Notes: a model not told the origin generated them from the letters alone. A stretch of DNA of 64,000 nucleotides from an uncultured Flavobacteriaceae bacterium (GCA_943788165.1 CALSPF010000002.1:510909-574908), one strand, 5' to 3'; counted from the stretch's first letter, positions 19,299-27,117 are shown. Translations and numbers: made by a program.

Positions 19299-19647
19299 AA
19301 AATGTGCCAGTCTCCCAGCGCTGGAATCGCTCGATCAGGGTTTTTATCCTTGATATGGAAATAATCATCCAGTACTGATTTTAGTTTGTCTTTTGTGAGT
19401 GTTGCTCAATATAAATCCCGAATCCTTTCAACTGCAAACTCATATTCATTCAGAATTAAATTAAGCTTTCGATTGCGATCACCCTAAGCTCTCCTCATTG
19501 TTTTGGCTCTGTATTTTTTTGATCCCAATGCTCTGGTTTGATTGATCTTCCAGTGCTATATTTAAATGGTGATTTTATTCCAGGCAAATCAATTTCAATT
19601 CTAATCGTTGTAATTTCAGCCAAGGGTTTTAATAATGCAAATCTCAT
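19295..19647 (-). pseudogene. N-terminal remnant of the island's tyrosine integrase
   Basis: From an ATG at 19647, 50 codons read as the N-terminal arm-binding domain of a Bacteroidota integrase (IRIEIDLPGIKSPFKYSTG, SIKPEHWD) before a TGA at 19495-19497. The match resumes in another frame (GDRNRKLNLILNEYEFAVER), passes an in-frame TGA, and continues (TLTKDKLKSVLDDYF) until it is cut at 19295. The catalytic half is missing. Its start is beside the GTGGGTGG repeat and 115 bases from the right att site, the usual place for an integrase. The island can therefore no longer mobilise itself. Confidence 0.85.
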
Positions 19648-19648
19648 C

Positions 19649-19671
19649 GGTGGGTGGTCAGGTGGGTGGTT
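19649..19671 (+). repeat. GTGGGTGG double repeat, right end of island
   Basis: Second copy of the 23-base block at 4907-4929, with T instead of C in the spacer. It directly precedes the integrase remnant's start codon, so it may be an arm-type integrase site and may also have affected integrase expression. Confidence 0.6.
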
Positions 19672-19760
19672 TATTTAGTAATATACAGGAAAATAGTGGT
19701 ATATTGTTTCCATCAATCAATGATTTATATATATATATGACAATATTTCCGATAAAAGTC

Positions 19761-19780
19761 CGAGTCCCGTCCAGACCGCT
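19761..19780 (+). repeat. attR-like direct repeat
   Basis: Perfect 20-base copy of the tRNA-Asp 3' end (4843-4862) without the rest of the tRNA. It marks the far end of a 14.9-kb island. Confidence 0.9.
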
Positions 19781-19795
19781 AGAATAGAAAAAAAA

Positions 19796-19819
19796 TCCCT
19801 CGTTTTCGAAGGCTTTTTT
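19796..19819 (+). terminator. Probable original tRNA-Asp terminator
   Basis: CCTCG pairs with CGAAGG (one bulged A) around a TTTT loop, followed by TTTTTT. It lies just beyond attR, where the tRNA's own terminator would have been before integration. Confidence 0.4.
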
Positions 19820-19847
19820 GGTTTAATGCAATAGGTATTTAATTTTG
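19817..19847 (+). promoter_or_regulatory. Promoter of the P-II gene
   Basis: TTTG (19817-19820), 19-base spacer, TAATTTTG (19840-19847): an exact Bacteroidota-type promoter, 25 bases before the P-II start codon. Confidence 0.6.
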
Positions 19848-19872
19848 ATTAATAAATTTTAACTGTTTTAGC

Positions 19873-20211
19873 ATGAAAAAAATTGAAGCAATCATTCGTA
19901 AGTCAAAGTTCAAAGAGGTAAAAGAAGCTCTTCATGATGTTAATGTAAACTTTTTCAGCTACTGGGACGTGACAGGTGTTGGAAACGAAAAACAAGGACA
20001 TGTCTACAGAGGAATAAGTTATAGCACTTCAGAAATCCAACGCAGGTATTTATCAATTGTTGTGAACGATGATTTTGTTCAGCCCACAATAGATGCCATC
20101 ATTAAATCTGCCGCAACTGACCAAATTGGTGATGGTAAAATATTTGTTCTCACTATAGAAGAAGCTTACCGAATTAGGACAGGTGAAAAAGGTGTAGAGT
20201 CACTCAATTAA
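19873..20211 (+). CDS. P-II family nitrogen regulatory protein
   Basis: A 112-residue protein of the GlnB/GlnK family, trimeric sensors of 2-oxoglutarate and ATP/ADP that control ammonium transport or glutamine synthetase. Seen: the start MKKIEAIIRKSKFKEV, the T-loop region with YRGISYSTSE (Tyr at the usual position 51), the ATP-binding KIGDG-type motif as QIGDGKIFV, and the C-terminal RIRTGEKG. No amtB, glnA or nitrogen gene is adjacent, which is unusual for GlnK types, so its partner is unknown. Confidence 0.88.
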   Translation: MKKIEAIIRKSKFKEVKEALHDVNVNFFSYWDVTGVGNEKQGHVYRGISYSTSEIQRRYLSIVVNDDFVQPTIDAIIKSAATDQIGDGKIFVLTIEEAYRIRTGEKGVESLN

Positions 20212-20333
20212 TGCTTTAAAAGCATTAATATCTCACTTTTTATTTTTTTTCTAACGCCCTCTAACACATTTAGTTTAATATTGTTCTTTCGGTTTTGTGC
20301 TGGTCATTTCAATTCCTGTTATCAAAGTAAATC

Positions 20334-21044
20334 ATGAAAAAATTAAAAATTCTAGGGAGCCTGTTTCTTGGTCTAGCGCTAACATTCATCCTTTTAATTC
20401 TATTCTTGTTTGTTTGCTATGACAAACCTATGCCAGAGGGAGAGCAAGGCGAAGCTGCCGAACGTTTGGCCTACAAAATGCTTGACGCACTCGCCTATGA
20501 CAAGTATAAAGAAACGAATCTTTTAAGCTGGACATTTAGAGGAAAGCATACCTATGCATGGAGCCGAAAAGAAGGCAAATGCAAAGTGATTTGGGAGAAT
20601 AAACGTGTTCACTTAGTGTTGAACAACAAACAAGATTCCACGGTATTCGTTGACGATATTGAATATACAGGAACAAAAAAGAAGGAACTTGTTGATCAGG
20701 CACAGGCATATTTTAACAACGATTCCTTTTGGTTGGTTGCTCCATATAAAGTCTTTGATCTGGGTGTTGAACGTCGCTACATTAAAACGGAAGAGGGGCG
20801 AGCTGCCCTTTTGGTTACCTACACCAAAGGTGGTAAAACTCCTGGTGATAGCTATTTGTGGCATTTTGATGCACAAGGAGTTCCAACTTCTTTCCAGTTA
20901 TGGGTGGATTTAATCCCCCTTGGAGGCTTACATGCAAGCTGGGAGGATTGGAAGACAACAACCAGTGGTGCAAAAATTGCTGCTTTCCATCAGCTCTCTT
21001 TCTTGGGTATAGAATTAACTGATATACAAGGAATTTCTTTTTAA
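20334..21044 (+). CDS. Membrane-anchored conserved hypothetical protein
   Basis: A 236-residue protein with one N-terminal transmembrane helix (residues ~5-28) ending at FVCYDKPMPEG. A mainly beta C-terminal domain follows (SWTFRGKHTYAW, GDSYLWHFD, PLGGLHASWEDWK). The alternation of aromatic and hydrophobic residues recalls LolA-like or outer-membrane-lipoprotein sorting folds, but I cannot assign a family. It probably faces the periplasm. It follows the P-II gene by 122 bases in the same direction, so co-transcription is possible. Confidence 0.6.
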   Translation: MKKLKILGSLFLGLALTFILLILFLFVCYDKPMPEGEQGEAAERLAYKMLDALAYDKYKETNLLSWTFRGKHTYAWSRKEGKCKVIWENKRVHLVLNNKQDSTVFVDDIEYTGTKKKELVDQAQAYFNNDSFWLVAPYKVFDLGVERRYIKTEEGRAALLVTYTKGGKTPGDSYLWHFDAQGVPTSFQLWVDLIPLGGLHASWEDWKTTTSGAKIAAFHQLSFLGIELTDIQGISF

Positions 21045-21100
21045 TCTAGAGCTAAATACAAATCAAATTGATTTTTTCTGTTAAAATAAGTTTAGGCAGT

Positions 21101-22669
21101 TTAATTACAATCGTATTTAGCGACAACGAGACCGTCAGATTTTCTCACTTCAATAATTTTATCGAAATCTCTAAGATGCATAAAGGCAAAATTATCGCCT
21201 GAAATAAATTGATGCTCAAAGTCGTAGATGTAATTAAAAATTAGCATGTCACCAACACTTGGCTCAAGTATGGGGCCGCTATGGTAGGCTAGATTGTAAT
21301 TATTATAGGTGTTTTCGTTGCAAAAGTAAACATAAGACGCCTCCAATAAAGTACCCGAAACAGTCGAAGAATCGTAGTTTATGCCAATATAAATGGGTCC
21401 TGTTTTGGTTGGATTTAATTGAACAAAGTTGTTGACTTGGATCATTGGCGCTGGATTACCAGCGGCATCAAAAATAGAAGTTCCGGATGCTGGCAATACA
21501 GTAATAACCTCTTTGCCAGTAATATGATTTCCATTCATGGGTAGCTCTAAAATAAAGGTGCTGTTGTTGACAATAAGCACACTCAATGGAGTGGGAGAAG
21601 TGAGGTCAGCTGTACTTCCATTTCGAGAAATGGATAAGGCAAAGTCTGCTGCTGTCAAGGGTGTTCCACTGTTATCGGTAAAAACATCTTCTTGAAAACG
21701 TAGGGTAATACTTGTGTTGTCTTCTACAACACTTGTATCAATTGTATAGGGGTCAGTTTTGTCGATTAAATTTACATTGTTTAAATTGTTGGTTTGAATC
21801 CCAGCAAGAGTACCTGCACAATTGAAAAGAGATTGAGGAGATATAATTGGATTTACGGTGACTATTTCGTCTCCAGTGGGAGTTCCAACTAAGCTAAAGG
21901 TAAGTTGATAAATTATTTTTGCCGCACTATTATCTATTGGAGTTCCATCATCCCAGTACCAACCTCCTTTTGGTTCTAGGAAATCGGCGGCACTAATATC
22001 CTGAGAAAGTCCAATCCATGAACTCGAAACATTTATATTATTGGGAAGAAAAATAATCGTTTCAGGGGGCAAAGCATTTACATCTACAAAATATTCGTAT
22101 TCTTCGACTGAATTGTACACCAGTAGATCTCCACCAGCGGCCTGTGCTTTTGCTTTTTGACTTGTCCATGAACTTGAGCTTGTAGATCTATAATATGAAT
22201 GGGCACAACCTGAGCCAACCGGCCAAGAAGTAATGTAGGTATAGCCTGGTATTACTTGTTGAACAGGGCTAATCAATTCCAATATTCCAGGTAAATTAGT
22301 GATATCTCGCAAGTCATTTAATTTTCCGGTATCTACATGTTGTGCATAGTTTTCTGTTCCTGAATTATTAGGTTCTCCAGCATTCCAATAGGGCTTAAAG
22401 TTATAGTTTCCAAGTTTGGTAATTGTTGTGGGTATATAGGAACCTAGTGTCGCCTGCCCGCCACTTAGGCTTAAGTTAAAATCAGTCACCTCGATACAGG
22501 TTAGGCTACTACAACTTGAATTGGAATAGATTTCTTCATCGAAGACGATGTTAATTTTAAGATTGTCATCAGAAATTGAACTACCCGTAATGGCCTCATA
22601 TTGCGCTTGTATAGCAGAGGAAAAAAGAAAAAAGGTAACGAAAATAAAATAGTTTTGTCTGAAAATCAT
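21101..22669 (-). CDS. Secreted Ig-like protein with a rearranged C-type-lectin domain
   Basis: A 522-residue protein with a signal peptide ending AIQAQ (~residue 23). Two Ig-like domains of the calcium-binding surface type are visible: one begins SSISDDNLKINIVFDEE and is completed by FSLVGTPTGDEIVTVNP; the second runs DNTSITLRFQEDVF to GKEVITVLPASG. A C-type-lectin-like fold sits inside the first domain, but with halves reversed. The EPN/ENYAQ/LND half (residues ~88-132) comes before the SYYRST...WIGLSQ...GGWYWDDGT half (~142-245). The C-terminal ~90 residues (IYIGINYDSSTVSG) are unassigned. No T9SS sorting domain is recognised. Likely extracellular glycan or protein binding. Confidence 0.7.
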   Translation of the reverse strand: MIFRQNYFIFVTFFLFSSAIQAQYEAITGSSISDDNLKINIVFDEEIYSNSSCSSLTCIEVTDFNLSLSGGQATLGSYIPTTITKLGNYNFKPYWNAGEPNNSGTENYAQHVDTGKLNDLRDITNLPGILELISPVQQVIPGYTYITSWPVGSGCAHSYYRSTSSSSWTSQKAKAQAAGGDLLVYNSVEEYEYFVDVNALPPETIIFLPNNINVSSSWIGLSQDISAADFLEPKGGWYWDDGTPIDNSAAKIIYQLTFSLVGTPTGDEIVTVNPIISPQSLFNCAGTLAGIQTNNLNNVNLIDKTDPYTIDTSVVEDNTSITLRFQEDVFTDNSGTPLTAADFALSISRNGSTADLTSPTPLSVLIVNNSTFILELPMNGNHITGKEVITVLPASGTSIFDAAGNPAPMIQVNNFVQLNPTKTGPIYIGINYDSSTVSGTLLEASYVYFCNENTYNNYNLAYHSGPILEPSVGDMLIFNYIYDFEHQFISGDNFAFMHLRDFDKIIEVRKSDGLVVAKYDCN

Positions 22670-22796
22670 TTGAAGTAATTCAACTGTTTTTTGGTTTTAA
22701 AAACCATAAATCATGGTTTAAATATAATTAAAAACAGTCAGAGATAGATGCTCACTCTTGAAGCAATTCTATTTTTTATACATTTAAGAATCTTAA

Positions 22797-23690
22797 ATGA
22801 TGGAACTACAGATGAAATTATCCGACTGGAAAGACAAAGGCAATTATTTTACTTTTAACGAGCATCATTTATTTTCTGTTGAACAAGGCCAAGGTGAACC
22901 CTTGTTGTTGATTCATGGCTTTCCCACGGCCTCATGGGATTGGGCGAAAATGTGGCCTCAGCTAGTCAAAAATTACCGTGTACTTACTTTAGATATGCTT
23001 GGCTTCGGTTTCTCGGATAAGCCAAGAAAGCACTCGTACAGTATTGCCGAACAAGCCGATTGTATCGAACATTTTTTAGCAGAAAAAGGAATTGCCAATA
23101 TTCATATTTTAAGCCATGACTATGGTGATACCGTTGCCCAAGAATTGCTTGCTCGCTTCCAAACAAATTCTTTTACACCAAATCCTTCTTTGACCCTAAA
23201 ATCGATTTGCTTTTTGAATGGCGGATTATTTCCAGAAACCCATCAGCCTTTGCTGATTCAAAAAATATTGATGTCTCCTCTTGGGTTTATGGTTGGACGT
23301 TTGTTTAATCGTAAAAAATTGAAGAAGAATTTTAATCAAATCTTTGGCCCCACCACTTTGCCAACAGAGAAGGAACTGACCTCTTTTTGGACATTGATTT
23401 CATCCAATGGCGGGAAATATGTTTTTCATTTATTGATCCGATATATGCAGGAGCGCAAAGACAATCGAGAACGCTGGGTGGGTGCACTTCAAAATGCGAA
23501 AATTCCTTTACGAGTAATTGACGGAGTCTATGATCCAATTTCCGGCCAAAATATGGTCGATCGTTACAGAAAAATTGTTCCCAATCCCGATGTGATTGAA
23601 TTAAAAAATATTGGACATTTCCCCTTGGTTGAGGCGCCAAAAGAAGTTGTGAAGCATTACCGTGAATTTAGATTGAAGCAAGGGGACTGA
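22797..23690 (+). CDS. Alpha/beta-hydrolase, MEST-like (epoxide hydrolase/dehalogenase type)
   Basis: A 297-residue cytoplasmic hydrolase. Oxyanion motif HGFPTASWDW; nucleophile elbow LSHDYGDTVAQE with Asp as the predicted nucleophile (as in haloalkane dehalogenases and epoxide hydrolases, not Ser); acid in DGVYDPIS; catalytic His in NIGHFPLVEAP. The phrases SHDYGDTVAQELLARF, NGGLFPETHQPLL and RWVGAL recall the animal MEST/PEG1 protein and its bacterial relatives. Substrate unknown. Two adjacent ATGs (22797, 22800) are equally possible starts. No functional link to neighbours is visible. Confidence 0.85.
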   Translation: MMELQMKLSDWKDKGNYFTFNEHHLFSVEQGQGEPLLLIHGFPTASWDWAKMWPQLVKNYRVLTLDMLGFGFSDKPRKHSYSIAEQADCIEHFLAEKGIANIHILSHDYGDTVAQELLARFQTNSFTPNPSLTLKSICFLNGGLFPETHQPLLIQKILMSPLGFMVGRLFNRKKLKKNFNQIFGPTTLPTEKELTSFWTLISSNGGKYVFHLLIRYMQERKDNRERWVGALQNAKIPLRVIDGVYDPISGQNMVDRYRKIVPNPDVIELKNIGHFPLVEAPKEVVKHYREFRLKQGD

Positions 23691-23719
23691 CTGCGGTTTT
23701 GCTGAGCGATGGGGTGCAC

Positions 23720-24148
23720 TTAAGAAATGTTCTTCTTCTTAAGTAATTCGACCCTGTCATCATGAAGTACAATGACCTTGCGTTTGTACAGAAATCCAAC
23801 CGCTTTTTTGAAGGCTTTTTTACTCATGTTCAATGTAGTTCGAATTTCATTTGGACTACTTTTATCCGTAAGGTACAAGCTGTTTTTCTTTTTTAGGTAG
23901 TTGAGCAGAGTGTCACAATCTGGATCAATGGCATTTTTAAAGCCTTGCGGACGAAGACTCACGTCTATTTTTCCATCTTCACGAATGAACTTAATGTATC
24001 CCTTTACTTCATCTCCGTTATTAAGGGGTTGATAGACATCATTTTTAAAAACCAAACCTTCGTTTTCGTCGTCAATTTGTACCACATAACCCAGTTGTGT
24101 ACTTCGAACAACAATTAACACTACTTGGTCACCTATTTGATATTCCAT
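23720..24148 (-). CDS. S1 / winged-helix RNA-binding protein, short CvfB-like
   Basis: 142 residues from ATG 24148; an in-frame TTG 21 bases upstream is a less likely start. The N-terminal ~70 residues form an S1 RNA-binding fold (YQIGDQVVLIVV, GDEVKGYIKFIREDGKIDVSLRP). The C-terminal half (NEIRTTLNMSKKAFKKAVGFLYKRKVI) is the winged helix that ends CvfB/YitL proteins. Usual family members are about twice as long with two or three S1 domains, so this is a short form. Likely role in RNA binding or translation; target unknown. Confidence 0.8.
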   Translation of the reverse strand: MEYQIGDQVVLIVVRSTQLGYVVQIDDENEGLVFKNDVYQPLNNGDEVKGYIKFIREDGKIDVSLRPQGFKNAIDPDCDTLLNYLKKKNSLYLTDKSSPNEIRTTLNMSKKAFKKAVGFLYKRKVIVLHDDRVELLKKKNIS

Positions 24149-24210
24149 GGATATGTATTGATAATTCAAAGATAGCTTAAAATAGCTAAAAAGATTGTGT
24201 TATTATATGC

Positions 24211-24239
24211 TTGCTTATATGTTCTATTATGTAATTTTA
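24211..24239 (+). promoter_or_regulatory. Possible promoter for the flavin reductase gene
   Basis: TTG (24211-24213), 18-base spacer, TAATTTTA (24232-24239), close to the Bacteroidota consensus, 19 bases before the gene's ATG. Confidence 0.35.
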
Positions 24240-24258
24240 CATATAAAATAGCTTTGCT

Positions 24259-24726
24259 ATGGATTCAAAGAAATTACGTCAAGTTGCCGGTTGTTTTCCT
24301 ACCGGAGTAACAATAGTTAGTTGTGTTAATCCTGCGGGCGCTGTTCATGGAATGACAGCCAGTTCTTTCTTGTCTGTTTCATTGTCTCCTGCCTTGGTTT
24401 TATTTTCGATTATGAATGAGAATCAATTAGCAGGCTTTTTGCAAGAAGGAATGCCGCTGGGGATCAGTATTTTATCTGAAAATATGGAAGCAATCAGTAA
24501 CCATTTTGCAAAAATCAAGCTGATGGAACAGTCGCCTGTTTTTTCAATGAAAGCTAAAGCACCAGTGCTAGTCGATGCGCAAGGATGGTATGCAACCAAA
24601 GTTCAACAACTTATCCCTGCTGGAGATCATGTTTTGGTGTTATGTCGTGTCGAAGATTTGGCGGCAAAAACTGAAGAGAACCCTTTGGTTTATTATAAGG
24701 GATACAAGAAAATTGCTGCATCCTAA
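24259..24726 (+). CDS. Flavin reductase-like FMN-binding protein
   Basis: A 155-residue member of the flavin-reductase domain family (HpaC/ActVB type), which reduces FMN or FAD with NAD(P)H or binds flavin. Seen: PTGVTIVSC, HGMTASSFLSVSLSPALVLFSI and GDHVLVLCRVEDL, the standard blocks over the full family length. No two-component monooxygenase partner is adjacent. The next gene, a MaoC hydratase 44 bases downstream in the same direction, may share a transcript. Confidence 0.88.
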   Translation: MDSKKLRQVAGCFPTGVTIVSCVNPAGAVHGMTASSFLSVSLSPALVLFSIMNENQLAGFLQEGMPLGISILSENMEAISNHFAKIKLMEQSPVFSMKAKAPVLVDAQGWYATKVQQLIPAGDHVLVLCRVEDLAAKTEENPLVYYKGYKKIAAS

Positions 24727-24770
24727 AATATTTCTGCTTTTTAAGCATATTGTAAAAGTAAATCGAACCT

Positions 24771-25226
24771 ATGATATACAAAGACTTTACTAGTTTTAAA
24801 TCAGCAAAGGGAATTACATTTGATCCTACCAAATGGCTTATAGTTACCCAAGAAATGATCGATCATTTTGCCAAGGCAACCCATGATCATCAATGGATTC
24901 ATGTTGATCAAAAAAGGGCTGTAAAAGAATCACCCTTCAAAAAGACCATTGCCCACGGGTTCTTGTCTCTGGGTTTGATAACAACATTTTTAGCGGAATC
25001 TGTGCAAGTAACTTCCCTTAAAATGGGTTTTAATTATGGCATTGACTCTGTTCGTTTTCCGCATCCTGTTGTCGAGGGAGCAGCACTTAGAGGAGTTGTG
25101 AGTATAGAAACCATTGAAGAACAGAAGTTTGGTGGGCTTAAAATCATCTGGAATGTTGTGGTGGAAATCAAAAATGTGAAGAAACCAGCTTGTGTAGCAA
25201 AAATGACTACTATTGCCTATGAATAA
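24771..25226 (+). CDS. MaoC-like (R)-enoyl-CoA hydratase
   Basis: A 151-residue hot-dog-fold protein. The active-site stretch FAKATHDHQWIHVDQKRA followed by FKKTIAHGFLSLGL is the hydratase motif with Asp and His at the catalytic places. PhaJ-type enzymes of this length hydrate trans-2-enoyl-CoA in fatty-acid turnover. The stop codon overlaps the start of a dead downstream gene (ATGAATAA), so the two were once translationally coupled. Confidence 0.88.
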   Translation: MIYKDFTSFKSAKGITFDPTKWLIVTQEMIDHFAKATHDHQWIHVDQKRAVKESPFKKTIAHGFLSLGLITTFLAESVQVTSLKMGFNYGIDSVRFPHPVVEGAALRGVVSIETIEEQKFGGLKIIWNVVVEIKNVKKPACVAKMTTIAYE

Positions 25227-25615
25227 ATCCTTTCCATGGGAAAAAGAGACTATTATTGAAGTAATAACTCCCCATCACGCCGCTTTAAGACTAGTATTGA
25301 AAGTCTGGAGAAAGCTGCATTTGAGCTTTCTTGGAACTATAAATGGACACCAGGACAATAGTTGAATCATATTAGAAAATTCATAGATCCGGTTGTACTT
25401 GCTTTTTCTGCCTGTGAAAAAGAATTTAAAGAATAAAAAAATCCTTTCAGTATTTGCTAGCGTTGGCAAAAAAGTACCACGAGAAAGACCTTGACTTGTA
25501 TGTTATTCCCCATCCTTTGATTGGGAAACTTACCCTGAGAGAAATGCTGTTTTTTTGTGTCTATCATGTGCAGCACCACAATAAACTCACACAGGAGATA
25601 ATTAGCAACCACTAG
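25219..25615 (+). pseudogene. DinB-superfamily protein, inactivated
   Basis: Begins at an ATG overlapping the maoC-like stop, then drops out of frame. TSIESLEKAAFELSWNYKW and TPGQ are followed by a TAG, then LNHIRKFIDPVVLAF. After a deletion and another shift, HPLIGKLTLREMLFFC and VYHVQHHNK form the C-terminal block typical of DinB-like four-helix metalloproteins (His residues bind metal). At least one stop, two frame changes and probably an internal deletion are present, so no functional product is expected. Confidence 0.8.
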
Positions 25616-25635
25616 TTACATTGAATAAAATTAAC

Positions 25636-25643
25636 TATCTTTA
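25636..25643 (+). promoter_or_regulatory. -7 element of the candidate small RNA
   Basis: TATCTTTA resembles the Bacteroidota -7 box TAnnTTTG and lies a few bases before the predicted RNA. No good -33 TTG is present at the right spacing. Confidence 0.35.
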
Positions 25644-25647
25644 CTTC

Positions 25648-25755
25648 AAAAATATCCCTAGGGAACATGTCGTTGTGTTGCTTGTACGGAAATGTACAAG
25701 AGGTTTGTAGAAAACCAGTGAAGAGCTTTCCATTACATTGGAGGGCTTTTTTTTA
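25648..25755 (+). ncRNA. Candidate structured small RNA with intrinsic terminator
   Basis: Three hairpins follow one another in about 75 bases. CTTGTAC/GTACAAG (25681-25687 with 25694-25700, loop GGAAAT); GGTTT/AAACC (25702-25706 with 25712-25716); AGCTTTCC/GGAGGGCT (25724-25731 with 25740-25747) followed by a run of about eight Ts. The segment has no reading frame of note and stands between a dead gene and a convergent one, with a -7-like box upstream. I cannot match it to a named RNA family from memory. Confidence 0.55.
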
Positions 25756-25776
25756 TTTAAACATAAATAATGGAAA

Positions 25777-25809
25777 ACAAAAAAAGGTAAGAACCTTGTG
25801 GAACTTACC
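25777..25809 (-). terminator. Terminator of the BspA-like lipoprotein gene
   Basis: On the minus strand GGTAAG (25804-25809) pairs with CTTACC (25786-25791), followed by TTTTTTT. It lies 25 bases beyond the lipoprotein's stop codon. Confidence 0.65.
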
Positions 25810-25833
25810 CTTAAAATATTAGTTATTCAGATT

Positions 25834-26979
25834 TTAATATGTGTTACAATTTGTAAAGTTTGGTTTGGGTAATGTGTATTGTGGACTATTACCTGAGAAA
25901 TCAGAACAATTTGTTACATTAGAAACATCCCAATTCGATAAATCTTGATTAAACTGATGAGAGTTAAAAAACATATTCCACATTAATACAACACTAGAAA
26001 CATCCCAATTTGATATATCTCCGTTGAATGTACTTCCTGAGAACATATAACCCATACGAGTAACATTACTGACATCCCAATTAGAAATATCCCCATTGAA
26101 TTGAGAATTACCAAACATCCTAATACTCATACTAGTAACATTACTCACATCCCAATTAGAAATATCCCCATTGAATTGAGAATCAGCAAACATAGTATCC
26201 ATATCCATAACTGACGAAACATCCCAATTAGATATGTCACCATTGAATTGAGAGTTATCAAACATTCTTTCCATATCTACTACACTACTAACATCCCATT
26301 TAGAGATGTCTCCATTAAATTCAGAATTTATAAACAACCCATACATTGATGTAACATTACTTACATCCCAATTTGAAATATCCCCTGTAAAATTTGGAGG
26401 GACACTACTAGAAAAACCATATTGTAATAGGGTAATTTTCGTTGTACATAATTGATTCAAATTTCTACCTTCATTTATCCATGTTAGAATATCTCTAAAA
26501 CGACCAATTGTATATTCTACTCCATTTACCTCACCAGTATCTCCAAAAGTTCCCCATTCTTCACTTTTTATGGTAACACCATTTTCATCTAAATAAATTG
26601 GATTTAACATGACTCCATTTTCGTCTACAGGGACACCACGTCGTGTACTGTTATCTAAATCATCATCATCACCAATACCGTCTCCATCGGAATCTAAAAA
26701 ATTGAAATTACCTACCAATGTTTTATTCCCATCCATAATAATCGTTAGTGGGGATTCTGTACCACTCCAACCACCACTCCACTCTTTGAATGAAAAATTA
26801 TTGTTTGGTGTCACATTAATGGTAACCTCAGTTCCATCTTCATATTCACCACCTGATGGACTAATAGTACCTCCTTCTGTTGGATTAGAAGTTACAGTAA
26901 GAGTGTACATTGTTGGTTCTGATTCTTTGGAACAATTAACAATTAAAATTGAAACAAAAAGGATTATAATTTTTTTCAT
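25834..26979 (-). CDS. BspA-like (DUF285) repeat lipoprotein
   Basis: A 381-residue lipoprotein: short signal with lipobox LIVNC and then SKES. Residues ~25-95 form a Bacteroidetes/Listeria 'InlB B-repeat-like' domain (GGTISPSGGEYEDGTEV, FKEWSGGWSG). A calcium-binding DSDGDGIGDDDDLD stretch follows. From ~195 seven repeats of 24-25 residues (FNGDISNWDVSNVTxMxxMF) match those in the giant adhesin at 6633. Likely surface-exposed binding protein. Its N-terminal domain resembles that of the lipoprotein at 31480, linking it to the cassette array next door. Confidence 0.85.
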   Translation of the reverse strand: MKKIIILFVSILIVNCSKESEPTMYTLTVTSNPTEGGTISPSGGEYEDGTEVTINVTPNNNFSFKEWSGGWSGTESPLTIIMDGNKTLVGNFNFLDSDGDGIGDDDDLDNSTRRGVPVDENGVMLNPIYLDENGVTIKSEEWGTFGDTGEVNGVEYTIGRFRDILTWINEGRNLNQLCTTKITLLQYGFSSSVPPNFTGDISNWDVSNVTSMYGLFINSEFNGDISKWDVSSVVDMERMFDNSQFNGDISNWDVSSVMDMDTMFADSQFNGDISNWDVSNVTSMSIRMFGNSQFNGDISNWDVSNVTRMGYMFSGSTFNGDISNWDVSSVVLMWNMFFNSHQFNQDLSNWDVSNVTNCSDFSGNSPQYTLPKPNFTNCNTY

Positions 26980-27017
26980 ATATAAAAAGTAACGTAAGTA
27001 AAACTACGAAATTTTTA

Positions 27018-27116
27018 TAAGGTGGGAGGTTAAATGTAACTTAGAGAATACTTTTTTCCCAAATGGGTATCGGAGTGGAATTTTTATCGAGGAGACTTTT
27101 TTTCCCTATGGAAAAC
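27018..27116. repeat. Cassette flank, copy 1
   Basis: About 100 bases downstream of the Kelch-like gene at 27118. They align imperfectly but clearly with 29985-30086, which lies downstream of the paralogous gene at 30112: shared blocks include GGAGGTT, TAACT-AGA-AA-ACTTTT and ATCGGxGxGG-TTTTxTATCG. The shared non-coding flank shows the units were duplicated including this edge. Confidence 0.55.
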
Positions 27117-27117
27117 A

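Noticed and set aside
25275-25469. Minus-strand frame opposite the DinB remnant
   Set aside because: Shadow of the pseudogene, whose sense strand shows clear family text.
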